55,745 nucleotides of DNA from Actinomycetes bacterium. GTDB taxonomy: Bacteria > Actinomycetota > Actinomycetes > JAHEKZ01. Shown piece by piece: positions 54,038 through 55,745 of the stretch. Each line of letters starts with the position of its first letter. The stretch's first letter is position 1. The stretch lies in the NCBI GenBank assembly GCA_024644345.1, contig JAHELE010000006.1, positions 1-55,745 of the forward strand, written 5' to 3'. Under the pieces are notes generated by a model that had not been told where the DNA came from, did not search any database, and worked only from the letters and a program-made list of their open reading frames with translations. The translations under genes and the position numbers were made by a program.

Positions 54038-54610
54038 TCAGGTCCTGGACTTCTTGCAGACCGGCTCGCCCGGCGGCAGCTGTACCGAGCCGGGATCGGC
54101 GTCAGCGCTGGAGGCGACCTTGACGAACTCAGGGCCCAGCCACACCGCGACGTCGGCATCCTTCACACGCGCGACCTCGACCAGCTCGGCCCCCGGCAGG
54201 TAGGACGCCGTGACGACAGCCTGCTTGAGGGCGCCCTGGGCGAAGCGCACCTCCGCTGTGCCTTGTTTGACCGGTTTGTCGGTGTTGCCGACGTCGGTGA
54301 CGACAAAACCGCGGGCCGCCAGGGCGTCGGCTGTGTCCACGGCGAGTCCGCTGCGGTCGGTGCCGTTCTCGACGGCCACCGTGACCGTGGCGGGCTTGGG
54401 CAAGGTCTTCGGCACCGTCGGCGTCGGCGTCGTACAGGTTCGGGTGGCGGACGGCGCGCTGGTGGCCTCGTCGTCCGACCGCTGACCAAGCCACCACCAG
54501 ACGCCGTACGCGGCAGCGCCGAGCAACGTCAGCACGACGATGACCGCCAGCACACGGGGCCACCGACGGCTGCGTCGCTTCCCCCGTCCGAGGGGCGTCA
54601 GCATGGTCAT
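54038..54610 (-). CDS. membrane-anchored LytR C-terminal domain protein
   Basis: A 190-residue protein with a basic cytoplasmic tail (RGKRRSRRWPR), one membrane helix (~19-40) and an extracellular LytR_C domain (TVTVAVENGTDRSGLAVDTADALAARGF-like region, quoted in part; VRFAQGALKQAVVTASYLPGA). LytR_C domains accompany or substitute parts of LytR-CpsA-Psr ligases that attach glycans to peptidoglycan, but no catalytic LCP domain is present. The start is set at ATG 54610 by the TAGGGT box six bases upstream; TTG 54616 and ATG 54604 are alternatives. Confidence 0.87.
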   Translation of the reverse strand: MTMLTPLGRGKRRSRRWPRVLAVIVVLTLLGAAAYGVWWWLGQRSDDEATSAPSATRTCTTPTPTVPKTLPKPATVTVAVENGTDRSGLAVDTADALAARGFVVTDVGNTDKPVKQGTAEVRFAQGALKQAVVTASYLPGAELVEVARVKDADVAVWLGPEFVKVASSADADPGSVQLPPGEPVCKKSRT

Positions 54611-54616
54611 CGGCAA

Positions 54617-54622
54617 ACCCTA
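54617..54622 (-). promoter_or_regulatory. -10 box TAGGGT of the LytR_C gene
   Basis: Read on the minus strand, TAGGGT is followed by six bases and ATG 54610. It lies between the gene and the upstream tRNA-Ser on the same strand. Confidence 0.5.
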
Positions 54623-54634
54623 ACGAGCGCACGG

Positions 54635-54719
54635 CGGAGGATGCGGGATTCGAACCCGCGAGGGCGTTAACCCAACACGCTTTCCAAGCGTGCGCCATAG
54701 GCCACTAGGCGAATCCTCC
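54635..54719 (-). tRNA. tRNA-Ser (anticodon GGA)
   Basis: On the minus strand the acceptor GGAGGAT pairs with ATCCTCC and discriminator G; CCA is not encoded. The anticodon stem CACGC/GCGTG closes loop TTGGAAA with anticodon GGA. The T loop GTTCGAATC and a class II variable arm are present. Length is 85 bases. Confidence 0.96.
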
Positions 54720-54726
54720 GCCGCCG

Positions 54727-54732
54727 ATCGTA
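54727..54732 (-). promoter_or_regulatory. -10 box TACGAT of tRNA-Ser(GGA)
   Basis: Read on the minus strand, TACGAT lies seven bases before the first base of the tRNA. Confidence 0.45.
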
Positions 54733-54747
54733 TCTGCCGCGTGGGGC

Positions 54748-54789
54748 CCCTCTCGGGTGCCCCGACCTATAGCGGGGCGTAGGCGGGTG
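54748..54789. repeat. hairpin-containing repeat, copy 1
   Basis: The core is CCCTCTC-GGT, then GCCCCG-ACCTATAG-CGGGGC, then GTAGGCGGGTG. It matches 55303-55342. Each stem arm has one base pair more than in the other copy, so the pairing is kept. It lies just past the 3' end of the SnoaL-like gene. Confidence 0.7.
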
Positions 54790-54805
54790 GGCCGCCTAAT
54801 GGGAA

Positions 54806-55222
54806 CTAGCCGGGCGGGGTTGCCCCCATCTGTGCCATTGCGCCTGCCATGTCCATCACACCCCAGTGGGCGACAGCCTTGTCACCGCGGAACTGAATGA
54901 TGTCGATGGCGTTGATGTCGACGGGATTCCCGCTCGCTGGCAGGCCCATGAAATCGCCCTGATGGGTGCCCACGAACGAGATGCGGGCAGTGACTTTGTC
55001 GTCGTCCTGCAACATGTCGTGGACGACCACGCGTAGGTCGGGGAAGGCAGCGTGCATCATCTTGAACAACTGGCGTGGGGTCTCCCGCGTGTTGCCCATG
55101 CCAGGGATCGCCTCATGCTCGACAAAGTCCTCCGCCATGTACGTGTCGACCGCGGCGTCGACGTCACTTCCTGCCTTTATGGCATCGAACATCTCCCGCG
55201 CCCGGGTTTTGTAGTCGACCAT
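54806..55222 (-). CDS. SnoaL-like ester cyclase/NTF2-fold protein
   Basis: A 138-residue protein. It begins MVDYKTRAREMFDAIKAG, with YMAEDFVEHEAIPGM, the SnoaL-type FPDLRVVVHDMLQDDDKVTARISFVGTHQG core (quoted in part) and FRGDKAVAHWGVMD near the end. This is the SnoaL polyketide-cyclase family of NTF2-fold proteins, usually small-molecule enzymes of unknown substrate. ATG 55222 has GGAGG seven bases upstream; the frame stays open for 83 codons before that, without family character. The gene is flanked on both sides by copies of a hairpin repeat. Confidence 0.85.
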   Translation of the reverse strand: MVDYKTRAREMFDAIKAGSDVDAAVDTYMAEDFVEHEAIPGMGNTRETPRQLFKMMHAAFPDLRVVVHDMLQDDDKVTARISFVGTHQGDFMGLPASGNPVDINAIDIIQFRGDKAVAHWGVMDMAGAMAQMGATPPG

Positions 55223-55302
55223 GCCCGCCTCCAGATGCCAGTGTCCGTCAGTCAGTTGCACACCGGGGAAGCCTGCGCCACCCATCGCATGTGCGCTCAA
55301 GT

Positions 55303-55342
55303 CCCTCTCAGGTAGCCCGACTATAGCGGGCGTAGGCGGGTG
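55303..55342. repeat. hairpin-containing repeat, copy 2
   Basis: The core is CCCTCTC-AGGTA, then GCCCG-ACTATAG-CGGGC, then GTAGGCGGGTG. It is a direct repeat of 54748-54789, and the two copies bracket the SnoaL-like gene. The stem is one base pair shorter than in copy 1, on both arms. Confidence 0.7.
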
Positions 55343-55383
55343 CGAAGGCCCGTGCTCGACGACCAAGAAGGGCCCTGGCCGAC

Positions 55384-55437
55384 TGATACGAAAGTGTCCA
55401 TCCCCTGAGCTGATCGTGAACAGATTCGTGCCACTCG
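55384..55437 (+). repeat. bipartite intergenic motif, copy 2
   Basis: TGATACGAAA, 28 unrelated bases, then AGATTCGTGCCACTCG. It has the same orientation and the same block spacing as the copy at 21919-21972. Confidence 0.4.
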
Positions 55438-55536
55438 TGCCGCCCGTAGCGTCGGTCTGGAGTCGGGTCACACCGTCGATGCCCTATCGCCGACTGGCGG
55501 CGAAGACGGGAGTCAGAACGGCGATGCGGCCACCCG

Positions 55537-55542
55537 TACACT
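55537..55542 (+). promoter_or_regulatory. -10 box TACACT of the SRP RNA gene
   Basis: TACACT lies about six bases before the first base of the terminal SRP RNA helix. Confidence 0.45.
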
Positions 55543-55548
55543 GGAGGC

Positions 55549-55640
55549 CGACCCCTCGTGCGGCGTCATCTCTCTGAACTCCCCCAGGGCCGGAAGGCAG
55601 CAAGGGTAGGCGGGCTCTGGCGGGTGCGCGGGGGGTCCCT
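55549..55640 (+). ncRNA. ffs: signal recognition particle RNA, small bacterial type
   Basis: The conserved apical part reads CAGGGCCGGAAGGCAGCAAGGG: the GGAA tetraloop (55592-55595 region) and the asymmetric-loop strand GCAGCA that binds Ffh. The outer arms GACCCC (from 55550) and GGGGTC (ending 55637) close the hairpin. Ends are approximate by a few bases. The position directly before dnaX is the usual one in actinobacteria. Confidence 0.92.
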
Positions 55641-55659
55641 TGCTGTCCGGGCCTGGGGC

Positions 55660-55665
55660 TAGGGT
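55660..55665 (+). promoter_or_regulatory. -10 box TAGGGT of dnaX
   Basis: TAGGGT, six bases, then GTG 55672, with no ribosome site: a leaderless arrangement like that of pntAA. Confidence 0.5.
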
Positions 55666-55671
55666 CGTGCC

Positions 55672-55745
55672 GTGTCGACAGCCCTCTACCGCCGTTACCG
55701 CCCGGAGCGGTTCGCCGACCTGATCGGGCAGGAGCACGTCACCGA
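55672..55745 (+). CDS. dnaX: DNA polymerase III gamma/tau subunit, 3'-truncated by window edge
   Basis: Only the first 24 codons are in the window. They read STALYRRYRPERFADLIGQ followed by EHVT, the highly conserved DnaX N-terminus ahead of its clamp-loader ATPase domain. The protein loads the beta clamp at the replisome. GTG 55672 is the start by homology and by the -10 box. The SRP RNA gene lies immediately upstream. Confidence 0.95.
   Translation, partial: MSTALYRRYRPERFADLIGQEHVT

Larger units (their letters stand above)
55223..55548. other. 326-base gap without a supported gene
   Basis: This stretch holds repeat copy 2 (55303-55342), the second bipartite motif (55384-55437) and the ffs promoter box (55537-55542). 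Open frames on both strands run through it, but none has a ribosome site or recognisable protein sequence. Confidence 0.6.

Noticed and set aside
53929-54159. N-terminal extension of the serine protease
   Set aside because: The signal peptide begins at 53928 after a ribosome site; an export signal would not follow 77 extra residues.
55223-55471. N-terminal extension of the SnoaL-like protein
   Set aside because: The frame is open for 83 more codons, but there is a good GGAGG site at ATG 55222, the family begins there, and the extension crosses the hairpin repeat.

Overview
The window is high-GC, densely coding DNA with many 1-4 base ATGA/GTGA stop-start overlaps and no transposase, phage, rRNA or CRISPR. 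It looks like chromosomal DNA of an actinobacterium. Lineage markers are a tRNA adenosine deaminase-associated protein next to tadA, UDP-galactopyranose mutase with a GlfT2-type galactofuranosyltransferase, a TCGAAC-N4-GTTCGA LexA box, a split pntAA/pntAB/pntB transhydrogenase, an ffs-dnaX junction, and many genes with a TAnnnT -10 box 6-7 bases before the start codon (leaderless mRNAs). I cannot name the genus; a Propionibacteriales-like (Nocardioidaceae-type) actinomycete is a guess.

Layout: 1-5.5 kb holds the end of a glutamate decarboxylase gene, a lipoprotein, a membrane-anchored phosphodiesterase, two SHOCT-domain genes, a DUF6325-like gene and a 38-residue Cys-rich gene beside a CsoR-like palindrome. 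5.5-15.4 kb is a sugar regulon: an ABC ATPase divergent from a DeoR-type repressor, SIS isomerase, lipoprotein binding protein, two permeases, GH4 glycosidase, PfkB kinase and a GatZ/KbaZ-family protein. It fits import and breakdown of a galactoside or amino-galactoside through tagatose phosphates. 15.4-24.3 kb holds a Tat-exported DUF1501/DUF1800 pair, an AlkB-family dioxygenase under a perfect LexA box, an MMPL transporter, a HhH-PHP protein and an M20 peptidase.

24.4-37.0 kb is the most distinctive part. Two tandem secreted phosphodiester glycosidases are followed by four sulfotransferase-fold proteins (three of them paralogs) that bracket two GT2 glycosyltransferases, glf and glfT2. I infer a locus for a galactofuranose-containing envelope glycan that may be sulfated.

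37.1-46.6 kb holds a pyrrolysine-free MttB-like methyltransferase, a META-domain lipoprotein, an S9 peptidase, rocD, the transhydrogenase operon and tadA with tRNA-Ser(CGA). 46.7-55.7 kb holds a methyltransferase/HxlR pair, an ABM-like protein, a TPR-LuxR regulator, a flavoprotein and an SDR separated from luxR by a long dyad, a TfoX-N protein, a trypsin-like protease, a LytR_C protein, tRNA-Ser(GGA), a SnoaL-like protein flanked by a repeated hairpin, the SRP RNA gene and the start of dnaX.
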